A DNA stretch of 64,000 nucleotides from Clitoria ternatea (Eukaryota; Streptophyta; Magnoliopsida; Fabales; Fabaceae), in the NCBI GenBank assembly GCA_037962975.1, contig CM075675.1, positions 102,973,718 to 103,037,717 on the forward strand, written 5' to 3'. The stretch's first letter is position 1. Each line of letters starts with the position of its first letter. The position numbers were made by a program, and so were the translations under genes. Below are positions 24,987 to 36,720 of the stretch, piece after piece. The notes below the pieces were generated by a model. It did not search any database, had not been told where the DNA came from, and saw only the letters and a program-made list of their open reading frames with translations.

Positions 24987-24995
24987 TATAAAAGG
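24987..24995 (+). promoter_or_regulatory. TATA box for the antisense ORF
   Basis: TATAAAAGG on the plus strand, 167 bp upstream of the ATG at 25162 and followed by a C/T-rich leader. It is well placed to start a transcript opposite to gag-pol. Confidence 0.65.
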
Positions 24996-25161
24996 AACTC
25001 TTAGCAGATTTAGGAATCCATCCTTGCTCTCAAACTTAGTGAAACTCTGCTCAAATTTCCTTGGAATTTCCTTGTCGTCTTCAACTTCTCAAAGATCCTC
25101 TTCCTTTAGGTAACCTTCCTTCCCTTCAACTCCTTGCAATTTTAATCATTCTATTTCCATC

Positions 25162-27829
25162 ATGCGCCCTAGAGCTGGACACGCTGGTCCTTCAAATAGA
25201 GGGAGGTTTGGCTCTCGTGCCCCCCTTAGCCACCGTGGTGGGAGGATTCCGGCGAATCCTCCTGTGGCTGGGCGCCATCGCTCAGAGAGAGCCGAAGCTT
25301 CTTCCTCACGAGCGTCTTCTTCATCTCGTCGCTCTGAGGTTCCCCTTGGTTCGAGGGCTACCAGCCGCTCTGATGAGGGGTCAAGTGCTGAGGGTTATCT
25401 CTCTGACGATGTTGCTTTTTATCACAGCACCTACGCATTCCACCGCGCCTGCACAACCATGGATCTTCCAGGACGTGGAAAAACGCCGTTTCTCCGCTCT
25501 GCTGAAGGGTGTGTCAATGTTGTGGCACACCGGCTTGACTGGGAGAAACTCAACAGGGAGAAACCTTATTGCTGGGTGGAAGAGGAGTTCCTAGAGATCC
25601 CTTCGCACCATGCAAGTGAGGAGGAGCGCACGGTTTCTTTCCGCTGCAAGATATATTCGGATAAGAAGTACAAAGCGCGATACGCTGTGATGGCACCGCA
25701 TCCCTCTGAAAGAATATGCCACAGCGTCCCTGATGCGAGGTCGGTCTACATGTACGACTACGTTTTCTTAAAGCTGGGGGTGCGCTTTCCACTGACGGAT
25801 TTCCAGATGGCCGTCCTGCGTTTCTTGGACTGTGCCCCCTCACAATTACATCCCAACGGTTGGAGTCTTGTTCGGGCTCTGGAAGTCTTGGGGGAGCATT
25901 TTGGCTTCTCCGCCACTGTGGCCAAGCTATTTTACTATTGCCAAGTGGTCCGCCGAGCTAATAAGAAGGGCGGCCTTGGGTTCATTACACTCCGTAGTGA
26001 CTCAAGGGTTGTAAATTTCAAGTCTTATACGGAGTCCGCAAAGGTAGATGGGCGTTCCTTCAAGCACTACTACACGCGGGTCCGGATTCAACCAAATAAG
26101 CCGGTCTTCTGGCGAAATAAAGAGGGGTTTACCAAGTTTCCCCTTAGCTGGACGCACGAGCATTTTCTCCTTATGAGCCGTGCTTATTATACAGATGAGA
26201 GTGAACTTTCCCCTCATTCTGTTGAAGTCTTGAGCGCCCTGCAGACGGCCTCAAAGACCCTCAAAGGGTTTTCCAGCCGTCTTCTCTTGGCCGAGGAAGA
26301 CATCAAAAACACCTACCTCCGTAATATTCGCTCTTAATCTCCTTGTGTTGTATGGTTATACCGTTCTAGTTATTTTCCTTCTTGTATGCTTATTCAACTC
26401 TTTTTGTTTTGCAGAACAAATTGAAAAGGCCTGCCCAGAAATGTTGTCGCTAAGGTCCATGCTGGCTGACGATGACTCCTCTTCTGAAGAAAATGAAATC
26501 CAGGCGAAGAGGAACGCCACCAAAACTCCCCTCATTCCTCTGACTTCTGCAGTAGGAGATGAGGTTCCTCTCTTCGACGAGGAGGAAGCCGAAGAAGCAA
26601 CTGAGGCCGCTGGAGCGGGTGGCGGGGAGGCCGTCCCAGAGAAAAAGAAAAAGAAGAGGCATCTTGTAAAGAAGGCCGATCAAGAGAAGCCCTCCTCTGA
26701 TGACCCTGTAAAGAAGTGTCAGAGGACGGCTGAAGAAGCCGAATTAAAGAAGAACAAGGGAAAGGAACCCGCTCCTGAGTTCTCTGCACCTTCTTCTCAA
26801 AATGCTTCAGAGCCGGATTCTGGGAACGGTCCTCCTCCGGCGTTTGATCCTCCGCGTGACTCCTTCCTTTCTCATTATTTGTGGTTTCAAGGATCTATGC
26901 CTCCTACTCTCCCAAAGGCACGATATTGCCTCCGCCCTTCCCTCGACGCTGCTGGGGTCCGAGGTGCTTGCAAGGCTGGGCGTTGGCAACTTGATGAACT
27001 GTCTGGCCTGCTTGAGTCCCTGAGCGAGAAAGCTGATTATATGGATCAGGTTGAAAAACTTGAGACCGAACTCGCAGTGAAGGAGAAATGGGCAGCCAAA
27101 CAAGCTGAAGCTCGCAGGGGTGTGGAATCGGAATTGGAAAAAACTAAAGAAACACTCCAGAGGAAAACGGAAGAGGCGAGCAAAGTTCATTTTGCGAATA
27201 AGGCCCTAGAACGGGAAGTTGCCGACCTCCAAAATAAGAACAAATCCATACCCCTCCTTGAAGAAGAATTACAACTGGAGAAGAAGAGATCGGCTAAGCT
27301 TGCTGACGATCTCAAAGTTATGGAGGATGGTCGCAACAAGGACCTTGGGGAGTGGGAGTCTATTCGGAAGGAGATGCAAGCCCAAATTGATGAACTCAGA
27401 AAGGGTAGTGCAAGTGCTGGGCCCTCAGAAGAGGATTACGCCAAGGTTCAAAGAAGGCTAGCTGCTGCCAAGGCCAAGGCTGCCAAAGCCTTGGATATAT
27501 GCAAAAATGTGGCGTATGAATCTTTCGGCCTGGCCCTTCGTCAAGTCTACTATCGGAACCCTGGGATAAAGCTGAATTTGTACGGATTAGATCCGTTCTT
27601 TGAGTTCCATGGGGGAAGACTTGTAGAAGTTCACAAGGACGGATCGCACCATGAACCCAAAGAATCTCTATACGAACTGCCTCCCCTCCCAGAAGGTCAA
27701 AGTATGGAGCCTACATCGTCCACCGCTGCCTCTGGGGCTAAAGCACAAGAAGGTGCCCCAACTGGAATGGAAGACAGAGCGGAAAAGGGAGGAGTGCCCA
27801 CTGCGGAGGATCAAGCACCGGCCCTTTAA
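25162..27829 (+). CDS. Tat extra antisense ORF, spliced, coiled-coil C-terminus
   Basis: Exon 1 (25162-26320) ends CTCC|GTAATA and exon 2 (26415-27829) opens after TTTTTGTTTTGCAG. The 94-bp intron removes a stop and joins the frames in phase 1, giving about 857 residues. Residues 1-85 are basic and Arg/Ser-rich. About 180-340 match the domain Pfam names 'putative gypsy type transposon' (for example LGVRFPLTDFQMAVLRFLD). Next come an acidic/Lys-rich linker and a long coiled coil (about 610-770). Such ORFs, opposite to gag-pol, are known in Tat elements; their function is unknown. It is not a DNA transposase. The frame is open throughout, which suggests recent selection. Both splice sites are inferred. 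Confidence 0.82.
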
Positions 27830-28333
27830 TTTATGCTTTATTCATAGCTGTGTACTGGGATCAGCTCCAGTTTTAACTACCTTGTAACCTGAATAATTTC
27901 TTTATTTTTGGAAATGAAATTCACTGTTGCTTTTCTTCAACTGCTTGCGTCGACTGTATGATTGTTGGATAACTTAGTGTTGTACCAAACACTTTATTGT
28001 TTTTAATGCTTTACGAATCCGTTCTGTGTGGTTACCTAGCTGCTTAACGCGTACTTATCACACCGGATTAAGACAACAAATAGTAATAAATAAATAAAAA
28101 TTAAGTTAAAGCACGCCCTGTCCCCAAGTGTAAGTTCATTGGGAAGGGAGAGTTTATCTCAAAGATTACCTTTTAAATTCTCACAAGATAGAAATGCTTA
28201 TCTGTCCTTGAAGATGTAGAGCGAGTACATTAGCTTTCAACCGCTCTGGGATGGGTATTCCACAATTGAGGACGGATATTGCCTTAGAATTTTGTATAGC
28301 TTTGACAAGGGTAAGCTTTATGCCTTTCTCTTG
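27830..28333. other. Downstream of the antisense ORF
   Basis: Contains AATAA-type motifs (27892, 28087) that could end the plus-strand transcript. Nothing coding was recognised. Confidence 0.45.
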
Positions 28334-28821
28334 AGGTTCGGTTTGGTCCTACACCTCAAGTCTTCACACGGTGTTCGGTTCGATCCTACTAACCGTACTT
28401 GGAGTTCGGTGCAATCCTACAATCCAAGCCTTCAACACGGGGTTCGGATCAGGGCTAATCCTGAACCTACTGCGCCCGTTACTCGGGGTTCAGCGCGGTT
28501 TTCTCTGTGAACCGGCCTACTGCGCCCAAGCCTTCGCATGGGGTTCGGTTTGTGGCCTTGAAAAAGGACCAGCCCTACAACCCATGTTGTCTTCGAATGG
28601 GGTTCGGTTTGTGGCCTTGAGAAAGGACCAGCCCTACAACCCATGTTGTCTTCGAATGGGGTTCGGTTTGTGGCCTTGAGAAAGGACCAGCCCTACAACC
28701 CATGTAGTCTTCGAATGGGGTTCGGTTTGTGGCCTTGAGAAAGGACCAGCCCTACAACCCATGTAGTCTTCGAATGGGGTTCGGTTTGTGGCCTTGAGAA
28801 AGGACCAGCCCTACAACCCAT
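28334..28821. repeat. 59-bp minisatellite in the Tat 3' region
   Basis: GTTCGGTTTGTGGCCTTGA recurs at 28543, 28602, 28661, 28720 and 28779, an exact 59-bp period with about 4.7 near-identical copies to 28821. Upstream, 28334-28540 holds older diverged copies sharing GGTTCGG and CCTAC words. Small open frames here are by-products of the repeat. Confidence 0.95.
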
Positions 28822-29158
28822 TCCACCTCAAGGAGTTACATCGTCAAAACACACGATGTGTGACTGAGATCATCCATCCTGAGGGGTCTTCATCAGTTCC
28901 TCGAGGAGTTATATCATCAACTACAGAATTGGTAGTTGAGTTCATCCGTCCTGAGGTGTATGCGTATTAAACTACGGCTATAAATCACAACACATAAGAA
29001 ACGTGAGAATGATAGGGCGGTTAAAATGTATTCTCATTAAAATTGAAAGTACATTACATGAAAAGCGTAGTTGGGGTCATGCCTCGTTAAAACCTTCTTG
29101 AGAAAACCCAATGGGAAAAAACTCAAGTAAGGAAAAAGAGTACATGCCGTCTTACCAA
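28822..29158. other. Spacer between minisatellite and pol
   Basis: In the element's sense this is the start of the 3' untranslated region after the pol stop at 29159. Two 22-24-bp words (ATCATC..., GAG.TCATCC.TCCTGAGG) repeat around 28865-28960. No gene. Confidence 0.5.
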
Positions 29159-32100
29159 CTAGCTGTAATACACTCGTAAATTCTGAGTGTTCCATTTGTT
29201 GCGGATTGGGGTTCCATCAAGTTCTTCCAATCGGTATGATCCCTTTCCAGTCACCTCCGAAACTCTATAAGGTCCTTCCCACGTTGGTGCTAGCTTTCCT
29301 TGGTGAGCGAACTTATTCCCCACACTGGCCTTTCTCAGAACAAGGTCTCCGGTGTTAAAAGCTCTGTACTGGACACGTTTATTGTACCGGAGTGCAGCCT
29401 TTGCTTTTATTGCCTGATCTCTGACGAAAGCCTTTTCCCTCAACTCTTGGAGGACGTCCAGCTCTGATGCTAAGTTGGCGTTGTTATCTTCTGCTGAAAA
29501 ATATTCAACACGAGCCGATCTTGTTTGTAACTCAACTGGGATCATCGCCTCAACCCCGTACACCAACCGGTATGGGGATTCGTTAGTTGAAGAATGAGGC
29601 GTAGTGCGGTATGCCCATAGAACATGACATAACTGGTCAGTCCATCCTCCCTTCGCTTCTCCCAGACGCTTCTTTAACCCCTTTAGCACCTCTCGATTAG
29701 CTACCTCTGCTTGCCCATTGGTCTGGGGGTGTTCAACGGATGAGAATATCTGGATTATCCCCAGTCCTTCAAGTAAATCCGTGAACTTTTTGTCTGTAAA
29801 CTGGGTGCCGTTGTCAGTCACAATCCGCCCTGGCACCCCGAACCGAGCAATGATATTTTCGTACATGAAACGTCTTGTACGTGCAGAAGTGATATGCACT
29901 ACTGGTTCTGCCTCGATCCATTTGGTGAAGTAGTCTACCCCCACAATCAAGTATTTGATACCTCCTGGCGCAGTGGGAAACGGACCCAGAATATCAAGGC
30001 CCTATTGATAGAACGGCCAAGGCACAGCAGATGAAGATAACTCTTGGGCCGGTGTATGGTGAAGATTGGAGAATTTTTGGCAAACGTCACATTTCCTCAC
30101 GAAGTCTGCGGAATCCTGCTTCACAGTGGGCCACCAGTATCCAGCCCTGAGGACTTTTCTCATTAGGCTTCGGCCTCTAGCGTGGTGCCCACATTGCCCC
30201 TCGTGTACCTCAGTCAAGACCGCTTGAACTTCGTCTTCTCTTAAACATGAAAGATATGGGACAGAGAATCCCCTTCTGTAGAGAACACCATCGACCATAG
30301 TAAAATATGGCAACTCCCTCTTTACTCGTCTCCTTTCCTTCTCGTCAGTGGGAAGTTGACCATCAGCCAGATAACGAATATAGGGGATGACCCAAGAATC
30401 CTCGTATGGATAACTCACCATGACGGCATTCAGAGAAGGATACATAGGTATACTGGGTGATGTCAAAGTGCTCTGAACCACCGTTGTTGTGCTACCAGGT
30501 TGCTTTGTACTTGCCAATCTTGACAAGATATCTGCTCTGGTATTTTCTTCCCTGGGCACATGCTTGAACTCTAAAACTTCAAATCTTCCCTTCAGCTCAT
30601 TAACACAATTTAAGTACAATTGAAGTTGTGGTTCCTTCGCCTGGTACTCTCCCTGGATTTGCGAAATCACCAGCTGAGAATCACTGCAGAGGGTAACTGC
30701 TGATGCTCCGATATCAATTGCCGCACGGAGACCGGCCAAGCATGCTTCGTATTCAGCTTGATTGTTGGAGGTCTTGAAATTGAATCGGAGGGAAATTTCT
30801 AAGTGTACGTCGTCATCACTTTCTACCACCACACCTGCTCCACAACCTTTGCTGTTCGACGAACCGTCGACGTAGATGGTCCAATGCGCTCGAGGGGTGG
30901 CCGGGTCTGCCCTAGTCATTTCCACTACAAAATCAGCCAACACTTGCGCCTTGATGGCTCCTCGAGGCTCATATGAAATTTCAAATTCAGATAGCTCAAT
31001 AGACCATTTTATCATCCTTCCAGCGAGGTCCGGTTTGCTGAGCACTGAACGGAGTGGCAAATCCGTTCTGACCAATACTGGGTGCGCATGGAAATAAGGC
31101 CTCAGCCGTCGTGACGCCCACACAACTGCCAGGGCGGCTTTCTCAATCTTCTGATACCTTCCTTCCGCCCCCTGAAACGTTTTACTAGTAAAGTACACCG
31201 GTCTTTGCCCTTCAGGGGTTTCTTTTACCAGGGCTACACCTAGAGCTTCGTCGGATATTGCCAAGTATAAGATTAACGTTTCGCCTGGATCAGGTTTAAC
31301 AAGAATTGGTGGGCTCGAGAGAACGGCTTTGAGCTGCTGGAAGGCTTGCTCTTGTTCCTCTCCCCATTCAAAACTCTTGTGTTTCTTCAACGCCTTATAC
31401 AAGGGGAGGGACCTGTGCGCCATCTTAGGCATGAAACGAGCTAAAGCGGCCACTTTCCCATTCAATGACTGGACCTCCCTCAAACATTTAGGACTCTGCA
31501 TGTCCAGGATTGCTTGACATTTCCCGGGGTTAGCTTCAATGCCTCGTTGAGTCAACATAAATCCCAAGAATTTTCCTGCTGGAACGGCGAAAGTGCACTT
31601 TAAAGGATTTAACCTCATGTTGTACTGCCGTAGCCTAGTGAAAACTTGGCGTAGATCTTCAATGTGGTCTCCTCCAGCGGGCGTTTTGGCTATGATATCA
31701 TCGATATAAACTTCGACCAGCTTTGTATGCATCCCTTCAAAGACTTTGTTAATCATGCGCTGATAGGTAGCGCCGGCGTTCTTTAGTCCAAAAGGCATGA
31801 CGGTGTAGCAGAAAACACCGCGGTCGTTGATAAATGCAGTCTTCTCCTGGTCTCCCTCCCACATCGGAATCTGGTTATACCCCGAATAAGCATCCATGAA
31901 ACTGAGATATTGGTAACCAGATGAATCATCCACCATGCGATCGATGTTGGGCAGGGGATATGGATCTTTAGGGCAGCAACGGTTAAGATCCACATAATCA
32001 GTACACATCCTCCATTTGCCGTTAGCCTTCTGCACCATGACCACATTAGAAAGCCAAGATGAATAGCGTATCTCCCTTATAAAACCTGCCTTCAACAACT

Positions 32101-34621
32101 CCTCTGTTTGCTCACAAGCCGCCCTCTGCTTCTCCGGTCCCAACCTCCTCTTCTTCTGAGCCACCGGTCTGGTTTCAGGATACACTGCAAGTTTGTGACA
32201 ACAGAAATCAGGATCCATCCCCGGCATGTCTGCTGCTGTCCATGCGAAAAGGTCTTTGAATTCCTGCAAAAGGGCTAATAAGCGTTGCTCCATAGCAGAC
32301 TCCAGCTTATCATTGATGTGCGTGACCTTCTCTGAGGAATCTCCCAATATGACATCCCTGGAGCCACCATCTGGTGTGGGCTTAGATGGATTGAGTGGAT
32401 CAATCTTCAATTCCGCTCTGGGGTCTAGGTCAATAAGACTGACAGATCCTGCCGCTGTTCCTCCGTCGTTCAACTTCCTCTTCTTGTTAAATGCATCCAA
32501 CTTAACCATGTTGAGGCTCAGATTATAACAATATCGAGCCATCTCCTGATCTCCGCGGAGTGAGGACACACCATTGTCCTTGTCGATAAATTTGATCAGG
32601 AGATGAGGGGTGGATACAATTGCTTCCATAGCGTTCAATGTTGGACGGCCTATGATACCGTTGTACGGGGATTCCACATCAATCACCAGAATTCTTGACT
32701 TGACTGTTCTTGCACCGGGCTCCCCTTCAAAAGAAATCAAAGTGTCGAGGTATCCCTTAGTAGGTTGCTTGGCTCCGTTAAACGCTATGAGTTCTTGTGT
32801 GTATGGTTGTAAATCTGCATCACTGAAACCCATTCGTTTGAAACAATTATAAAAGATAACATCACAAGAACTTCCCTGATCGACGAGAATCCTCTTGACG
32901 TCCTTATTGGCTATGACGGCCACAATCACTACTGCATCATCACCTCCTGGAATTGTTGGGCCAAAGTCATCATCTGTAAACGACACCGTCGGGGCTGTCA
33001 CTCCGTCCCTGAAAGGGCGGTTATTCCTCGGTTTACCCTGGACTGACAGAATCATCCTATGGTGGTTTTTTCGTGCTGTGATTGATGTTCCTCCTCCCGC
33101 GAATCCTCCAGCTATCATCTCAATCACTTCTCGTCTGCCCTGTCTCTGCTGCTGGGGCATATTACTTTGTTGGGCACCTTCAGCAATCACTACCCCTTTC
33201 TGTTTCTCAGCCGCAGTGAACTTCCTTGCTGGGTTGCGCGTATTATCATCTTCATCATCAGGATCTCTATTCCTTTTCTCCATTCTATGAGGCTCATCCA
33301 TAGATCTCTCCTTAAACAAATACTGCTTCAACTTTCCTTCCCGAATGAGAGTTTCCACCGTATTCTTTAACGCCTTACACTCATCAGTGTTGTGCCCTGT
33401 CTGCTCATGGAAAGTGCAGTATTTACGTGGATTACCACCCCTCTTGGCTGGGGCTGGCTTCCTTATACCAAAGACATTCAGAGTTGGCCAACCAACTTCC
33501 CTCATGATTTGTGAGTGCCTGGTGTTCAACGGAGCATAGTGATCGAACGATGATACGCGCCTATCTCGTGGATGCTGACGAACATTCACAAAGTCTTCTC
33601 TAAAGGCATGCTTCTCGGGCCTCGCTCTCTTCTTTTCTCTCCGTGGCTGCTGAGCGGGTGCAGAAGGCTTTACTCTTGCTGCAGTTGCCTCTAGATGCAT
33701 CTCTATGCCCACATATTTGGAAGCTTTCCTTCGAAACTCCTCGAAGGTTGTAGGTGGGCTCTTTGCCAAAGATAGGGCAAAGGCTGAACTTGGCTGAAGA
33801 GCTTCCACTACAATATGGAGTTGTATGGCCTCCGTGAGGTTAGGGACCAACGCAGCCTCCTTGTAAAACCTTTTCAGGAACTCCTTAAGAGTCTCAGTTT
33901 CTCCCTGTCTTATCTGGGCCAGGGTGTGAGAAGTTCTTGGGATATCCCTGGAGATAACGAAATGGCTTTCAAATGCAGCAGCCATTTCTTCCCAAGAGTC
34001 TATAGATCCTGAAGGCAAACTTTTAAACCAGCTGAGAGCTTCCTCCGTCAACGTCCTTGGGAACATTCTGCACATGACATCTTCGTCTGCTCCCAGATAC
34101 ATAGCTTCATAAACATAAGCATCCAAATGCTTAGTGGGGTCGGACTCTCCATTATATTTCCCAATCGACAATGGCTGAGTTGTTTGCAAATGTTTTGGAA
34201 TGACAATATTCATCAACCTCCTTGAGAAAGGGACATTAAGCTTGTATGTCCCTGGAGTTAACACCGCCTGCTCCCTTCTCCTGATACTAACTCTATCACC
34301 AGAGTCCTGCGTCTGCTCCCTCTCTTCATATGTGGGGATCTTCGAATACTGGAGGGTGGTGGATCTATCCCTCGCTGATGCATGGTGAGCATCCTCTGCA
34401 TGGGACACTACTCTGTCCCCAGCTCCTCCTCTCTCTCGCCTCAGCTCCATCAGCTCCTCCTTCAGTTGCCTGATAACCTCATCGCGAGGGTCAGGTGTCT
34501 GCACTTGCACCATCCTCCGGGTTTGAGTTGCAGGAGATTCGAAGACGAGTCTCCTCCCAGCCTGTTGATGGGTCACATCCTCCACGTGACCTTCCACGAA
34601 ATCTCTCCCGTCACCTTCCAT
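29159..34621 (-). CDS. Tat gag-pol polyprotein, one in-frame stop in integrase
   Basis: One frame of 1,821 codons broken only by TAG at 30002-30004. Gag: about 160-300; zinc-binding CTFHEQTGHNTDEC 402-415 (CX2HX4HX4C). Protease: VDQGSS with D581. Reverse transcriptase: about 830-1010, YIDD 972-975. Ty3-type RNase H: about 1110-1235. A second RNase H: about 1245-1365, with VDGSS (D1252), NNQAE (E1290) and CSDSQ (D1314), the Tat hallmark. Integrase: HHCC zinc finger about 1473-1514; catalytic core after the stop, with VDYFTKW, VTDNGTQF and QTNGQAEV. The stop falls after PWPFYQ, between finger and core, at a place where the family usually has Trp; TGG to TAG is a single change. All other catalytic residues are kept. 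Products would normally form the particle, copy the RNA and integrate it; this copy should lack full integrase. Confidence 0.92.
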
Positions 34622-34660
34622 TGTGCCAACCTAACTTCTGCGAAAATGGGAATAACTCTA

Positions 34661-34682
34661 TCGAGTCCCACCGGGCGTGCCA
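34661..34682 (-). promoter_or_regulatory. Primer-binding site of the Tat element
   Basis: Minus strand TGGCACGCCCGGTGGGAC begins one base after the 5' LTR, complementary to a tRNA 3' end in CCA. The pairing extends into a T-arm-like sequence (22 bp in all). I could not name the tRNA with certainty. Confidence 0.75.
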
Positions 34683-34683
34683 A

Positions 34684-35490
34684 TGAACTGGTCTGGACCG
34701 GGGTCTAGGATCCGGTATGGGACCAGCCACAAGGATGCAGGTGTTTTTAGGGTTTGCACACCGGAACTGTGTATATCCGACGTACTAATCCGGTCTCTCA
34801 GTGGGAGAGGCCGGTCTTGTTGTCCAGGAGATCCTTCACACCAACGATTCGCGTTGTAGGAGGGCGAAAGGTGGTGCCACCTGCGAAGATTCTCCGACGC
34901 TCAAGTTAGAAGAGTGTATGAACTGAATGAATACTCAAGCGTGATAACAGTAAAATATGAGATAGAATAACGATACCATGCATGTGTGTTGATATGGCTT
35001 CTTATAGTTGAACGTAAGAGAAAAAATGATACGTTGGATGCAGGTGGGTCCCTTATCTCTGATTGCGTGTATATTGTGTCAATCAAGGTGGCTCGACTTT
35101 CAGAATGTGTCAGGAGGGTAGGTCAATTATCAGAGTACAATCCTCTAGAGAGAGGAGAGGATAATCACCTTTTCCGCATAATCTGCTGACACGCCCCCTT
35201 ACTTTCTGAAGCCATTGATGTGACGTATTTTGCTACAAACAGTGTCTTCGTTGATAAGTTATCAAAAGGCTCTTCTCTTGCTATGAGGGATAAGCTAACA
35301 ATTATATAAACATCCTGTATCAATGAATATAGAACCGTTACAGCGAAAATGAATGATTATGTCATGGAGTGAGGGCGGATGACCAGACAACGGATATCCG
35401 GTGTGGTAACGTTGAACCAAGACACCGGTTTTCCTTATATGAGATCAGACTGACGTCATAAGTATGGGGGCCGGTATCTAGACCGGATCA
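34684..35490 (-). repeat. Tat element 5' LTR
   Basis: 807 bp, near identical to 23670-24476. In its sense it starts TGATCCGGTCTAG and ends CCAGTTCA. Promoter of the gag-pol transcript by position. Confidence 0.95.
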
Positions 35491-36029
35491 AAAACTTTAC
35501 ATAATCTTTCTCAAATTAAATCTTAACAAAATCAAATTTAGGAATCTCAATTATTTCCAAATATATTTAGTTATTAAGTTGGAAAAAATAAAATAATTTT
35601 CTTTCAAAAAATTTTGTTTTATTAAAAGAGAATAATTATTAACCAAAAATACTTAAAATTACAAAATTTTTCTTTAACTCAAGATTTAATTAAATAAATT
35701 CTCATAAAATATTTTCTTTCTAAAATAAATACTAATTTTTTTATTCTAAATATTGAAAATAAAGTTAATAAAAATAATTTCTAAGAAGAGATAAAAGATA
35801 ATAAAATTTAAAGAGTAAGGTAAGAAATTCTTACTGAATTTTAGCTTTCCGTCATATTCGCTATATGCTCAAACTCCACATTACAATATCATCAATCAAA
35901 ATCAAACAATATCAATCATAACTAAATATCATCAATCAATCAATCATAATCAAATCATAATCAAATCAATTAAATATCATTAATACATATCATAATACAA
36001 AATTTAATAATTATTAATATAGTCAATTT

Positions 36030-36195
36030 TAGTCCTTTTGGTCAATTCCTCGCATAGGTATATGTAAGTCCATATAATCCAGTCCTTGCATAGGTATAGT
36101 TCAGTCCATATGGGTCATAATGGTCCAAGTCCTTGCATAGGTATAGTCCAGTCCATATAGGTCATAATGGTCCAAGTCTTTGCATAGGTATGTTA
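36030..36195. repeat. 47-bp tandem repeat in the Tekay LTR
   Basis: CTTGCATAGG words at 36085, 36132 and (with one change) 36179 give a 47-bp period, about 2.5-3 copies. The same array is at about 43735-43885 in the other LTR. Confidence 0.85.
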
Positions 36196-36482
36196 GAGTT
36201 AGTTAAACTAGATATTTAATTTAAAATTTATTAAAAATTTTAAGTTAAAAAGTTAATATTTTAAAATAATAATATTATTAAATTTAAAAGGAGTAGGGGA
36301 CTCCTCCCATTATTCTTATGTCTTTTCATATTATACTTCTTATCTCACTCCCCCTTACCTTGAGTCGTTACCAAAAAAAGATTTGCTTTGCGCCTCCGAT
36401 TTCTAGAAATATTAATATCAATCTTATTTCAGTATAAGCATAAGACGAAGATTAAGATTACTACTTAAAACAGAAATGGTAA

Positions 36483-36720
36483 ATTCTGAATAGTAAGTAG
36501 TGAATAGTGAATAGTGAATAGTAAATAGTGAATAGTAACAGTAAATAGTAAAACATGAATAGTAACGGTAAATAGTAAATCGTGAATAATAACAGTAAAT
36601 AGTAAATCGTGAATAGTAACGGTAAATAGTAACAATAAATAGTAATTTACTATTTGAATAGTAATTTACTATTGAAATAGTAATTTACTGTTGAAATAGT
36701 ATTTTACTATACAGAATAGT
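36483..36720. repeat. AATAGT-rich tandem tract in the Tekay LTR
   Basis: Degenerate direct repeats built on GTGAATAGTAA and GGTAAATAGTAAATC, then TTGAAATAGTAATTTAC. The matching tract at about 44170-44405 differs by several transitions. Confidence 0.85.

Larger units (their letters stand above)
23670..35490 (-). mobile_element. Tat-lineage Ty3/gypsy retrotransposon (11.8 kb)
   Basis: Inserted in the Tekay 3' LTR with AAAAC duplications (23665-23669, 35491-35495). LTRs 23670-24476 and 34684-35490 are both 807 bp, start TGAACTGG, end CCGGATCA on the plus strand, and show only one difference by eye, so insertion is very recent. In its own sense: 5' LTR, PBS, gag-pol with a second RNase H, a 3' untranslated region with a minisatellite, an ORF on the opposite strand, PPT and 3' LTR. 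The dual RNase H and antisense ORF are hallmarks of the Tat clade (Retand, Ogre and relatives). One nonsense codon in integrase is the only coding break seen. Confidence 0.95.

Noticed and set aside
25162..26337. The Tat extra ORF as a DNA transposase gene
   Set aside because: The Pfam label 'putative gypsy type transposon' is historical; no catalytic triad or transposase fold is visible and the frame lies inside a retrotransposon.
26345..26414. A separate membrane-anchored protein starting at 26345
   Set aside because: The hydrophobic 'N-terminus' is intron sequence ending in a T-rich acceptor; splicing joins the frame to exon 1.
28292..28970. Proteins coded by the minisatellite
   Set aside because: A 59-bp period is not a multiple of three, so frames drift, and all candidates are short repeats.
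34661..34682. tRNA gene
   Set aside because: Only the 3' arm is present, directly beside the LTR: a primer-binding site, not a gene.
30876..34708. Plus-strand open frames opposite gag-pol
   Set aside because: Shadows of the strongly coding minus strand, without domains.
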